Of a stretch of DNA of 64,000 nucleotides, positions 62,184 to 64,000 are shown in pieces (position 1 is the first letter of the stretch; each line of letters opens with the position of its first letter). Below the pieces are notes generated by a model. It did not search any database. It worked only from the letters and a program-made list of their open reading frames with translations, and was not told the origin of the DNA. The position numbers and the translations under genes are program-made. Source of the stretch: Prevotella sp. UBA2850 (GTDB lineage Bacteria; Bacteroidota; Bacteroidia; Bacteroidales; Bacteroidaceae); NCBI GenBank assembly GCA_002350805.1, contig DEFO01000006.1:1-64000 (forward strand). Direction: 5' to 3'.

Positions 62184-63863
62184 TTACCAGAAGTACACAT
62201 AGAATGCCACGGTGAAGGCAATGATGATGCAAGTGTGGATGACATCCCACTTGTTCCAGCTGGCGCGTGTGGCGGCAATCTGCTCGGGAGTAGAGGTGCC
62301 GAACACCAGGCCCTGGATCTTCTTCTCGTCGGGAGCCTTTGTGCAGAGACTGACGACAATGACGATGGCGCAGCATACGAGCAGCATCACACCGCAGAAG
62401 TAGAGCCAGTTGAAGTCGAAGAACACGGCCTTGAACCACGAGTCGGCGGCATCGGGCGTGTTGCTATAGTACACCTTGGCGCCCAGACGGGTCAGACCAA
62501 TGATGATACCCGAGAGCAGACCCCACATACCACCCTTGGCAGAGGTGCGCTTCCAGCAGATACCCAGCAGGAAGGCGGCGGCAATACCCGGAGCCAGCAC
62601 GCTCTGTACGTCCTGCAGGTAGTTGTAGAGCACGTTACCTACCGAACGCATGATGGGAATCCACAGAATACCGAGAATCACAATCACCACGGTAGCCATC
62701 TGACCGATGCGCACGAGGCTCTTCTCAGAGGTCTCGGGCTTCAGGCGCTTCCAGAAGTCGATGGTGAACAGCATGGCCGACGAGTTGAACAGCGAGGCCA
62801 GCGACGACATCAGGGCAGCCAGAATACCGCACACCACCAGTCCTTTCACACCGGCAGGGAGAATCTTGGCAACGAGTGTGGGGAAGGCAGCGTCGGGAGT
62901 AGACAGCACGAAGGTCTCTCCGCTGGGCAGGGTGATGCCCTTGGTGCTCATGGCATAGGCAATCATACCGGGGATGAGGAACAGGAACACGGGCAGCAGC
63001 TTCAGATAAGCGCCGAAGATGGTACCGCGGCGGCTCTCTTTCTCGTCCTTACCCGAAAGCACACGCTGAACGATGTACTGGTCGGTACACCAGTACCAGA
63101 AGCCGATCACAGCCGAGCCTACCAGCGCACCCAGCCAGGGATACTGCGGGTCGCGCAGGTCGCGCATCAGGTTGGTCATGTGGTCGCCATACTCATTCAC
63201 GGTCTGGATAGAGCAGGTGGCCATCATCTCATCCCAGCCGCCCAGGGCCTTCAGGCCGAGCACGAGGATGATCAGCGAACCGAGCAGCAGAATGGGAGTC
63301 TGCAGCACAGAGGTATAGAGCACACTCTTCATACCGCCGAAGATGGTGTAGATAGCTGTGATCACCACCAGTCCGATAGCGGCAATCCAGAAGAAGTCGA
63401 TGCCCCACAGCTCCTTGATGCCGAACACCTGCTGGAACACCAGTCCGCCGGCATAGACGGTCACGGCCACCTTGGTCAGCACGTAGCTGATGAGCGAGAT
63501 GACGCTCAGGATGGTGCGGCTCTCCTTGTTGTAGCGGCGCTCCAGGAACTCAGGCATGGTGTAGACCATCGAACGCGTGTAGAAAGGCACAAACACCCAG
63601 CCGAGAATCAGGATCATCCAGCCCTGAATCTCCCAGTGGGCCATGGCCATACCCGAAGAGGCACCGGCGCCGGCAAGGCCGATGAGGTGCTCACTACCAA
63701 TGTTTGAGGCGAAAATCGATGCACCGATGGCAATCCATGTTGCATCCTTACCACCCAGGAAGTAATCTGCCGAGTTGTCGTTTTTCTGGCTGACAACCCA
63801 AAGAACGATGCCAATAAGTGCGCAACAGAACGCACCGATGACAATCCAGTCTAATAATTGCAT
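62184..63863 (-). CDS. Sodium/solute symporter (SSS/SGLT family), likely L-arabinose
   Basis: Sodium-coupled sugar importer of 559 residues with about 14 helices. SSS signatures: GSEHLIGLAGAGASSGMAMA, TIFGGMKSVLYTSVLQTPIL, SLASLFNSSAMLFTIDFWKR. The final helix is preceded by a cytoplasmic loop. Its position directly upstream of araR and the ara enzymes points to arabinose; the fold alone would also fit glucose or galactose. About 104 bases separate it from a mutarotase fragment at the window edge. Confidence 0.9.
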   Translation of the reverse strand: MQLLDWIVIGAFCCALIGIVLWVVSQKNDNSADYFLGGKDATWIAIGASIFASNIGSEHLIGLAGAGASSGMAMAHWEIQGWMILILGWVFVPFYTRSMVYTMPEFLERRYNKESRTILSVISLISYVLTKVAVTVYAGGLVFQQVFGIKELWGIDFFWIAAIGLVVITAIYTIFGGMKSVLYTSVLQTPILLLGSLIILVLGLKALGGWDEMMATCSIQTVNEYGDHMTNLMRDLRDPQYPWLGALVGSAVIGFWYWCTDQYIVQRVLSGKDEKESRRGTIFGAYLKLLPVFLFLIPGMIAYAMSTKGITLPSGETFVLSTPDAAFPTLVAKILPAGVKGLVVCGILAALMSSLASLFNSSAMLFTIDFWKRLKPETSEKSLVRIGQMATVVIVILGILWIPIMRSVGNVLYNYLQDVQSVLAPGIAAAFLLGICWKRTSAKGGMWGLLSGIIIGLTRLGAKVYYSNTPDAADSWFKAVFFDFNWLYFCGVMLLVCCAIVIVVSLCTKAPDEKKIQGLVFGTSTPEQIAATRASWNKWDVIHTCIIIAFTVAFYVYFW

Positions 63864-63967
63864 AACTGTTTGAGTCCCTCCTCATTTCCCCCTCTGCGTT
63901 CAAGGGGAAGACCATTACGAGGGCATGGGTCTTTAGGTTATTAAATAGAAATGATTAGTTGATTTCC

Positions 63968-64000
63968 TTATTTGATGGAGAACTTATAGGCAGCATGGCT
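63968..64000 (-). CDS. 3' end of a probable aldose 1-epimerase gene (partial)
   Basis: Only the last ten codons are inside the window: SHAAYKFSIK then TAA (63968-63970). This tail resembles the C-terminus of galactose mutarotases (the galM in this window ends KTIYRFGVE). A mutarotase gene at this place would also agree with the B. thetaiotaomicron arabinose cluster as I recall it. The fragment is too short for certainty. Confidence 0.45.
   Translation of the reverse strand, partial: SHAAYKFSIK

Overview
The window looks like chromosome of a Bacteroidales bacterium, most likely a Prevotella relative. The support is a SusC/SusD/SusE glycan-uptake locus, Bacteroidota-type promoters (TTTG, about 20 bases, TAnnTTTG), Bacteroidota-restricted families (Porin_10, DUF4293, DUF4468, Rpb6-like omega), and an arabinose cluster with the order I recall from Bacteroides thetaiotaomicron. 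The genus is inference. No rRNA, tRNA, CRISPR array, transposase or phage gene was seen.

Layout. 1-7.7 kb: a polysaccharide utilization operon (SusC, SusD, SusE-like lipoprotein, secreted GH43 enzyme with a probable type IX secretion tail). 7.7-9.3 kb: the largest gene-free stretch, holding a 25-base tandem array, a large AT-rich dyad element, a REP-like palindrome and promoters with no gene behind them. 9.3-13.6 kb (minus): M3 peptidase, M18 aminopeptidase and purine nucleoside phosphorylase. 14-16.6 kb: an alanine-rich lipoprotein, then the minus-strand bamD-rpoZ-DUF4293 operon. 16.7-22.5 kb: uvrB, then a DUF4468 protein, a small membrane protein and a Porin_10 protein. 22.5-27.7 kb: menA back to back with an HD hydrolase, a gene broken by an in-frame TGA, DUF3737, a PatB-type C-S lyase and a 53-residue membrane protein. 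27.8-35 kb: RluA-type synthase, serB, an asymmetric YbiT-like ABC-F protein, grpE-dnaJ behind a sigma-54-like promoter, and folC. 35-38.7 kb: galactose operon (mutarotase, MFS transporter, galactokinase). 39-42.9 kb: DUF362 protein plus TonB-dependent receptor, and an AraC-type regulator facing them. 43-48.6 kb: a complete RND efflux system divergent from that regulator. 48.6-53 kb: transglutaminase-like protein, CutC, and an EamA transporter. 53.2-64 kb (minus): arabinose catabolism, from a mutarotase fragment at the right edge through symporter, Nudix regulator AraR, AraD, AraA, AraB, GH51 arabinofuranosidase and transketolase to RpiB.

The two ends fit one theme. The GH43 enzyme and the GH51 arabinofuranosidase can release L-arabinose, and AraA/AraB/AraD convert it to D-xylulose 5-phosphate for transketolase and RpiB. 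That the left-hand locus targets an arabinose-containing glycan is inference, since GH43 covers several specificities.

The most unusual feature is genome-structural. At more than ten places, short degenerate tandem arrays with a locus-specific unit (8 to 44 bases) lie just behind, or start within, the 3' end of a gene. At several loci the repeated unit contains the gene's own stop codon. Other points to check are the dyad element near 8.3 kb, the sigma-54-like promoter before grpE, the one-site ABC-F protein, the nonsense codon at 24670 and a repeat-like in-frame insertion in the RND pump gene.
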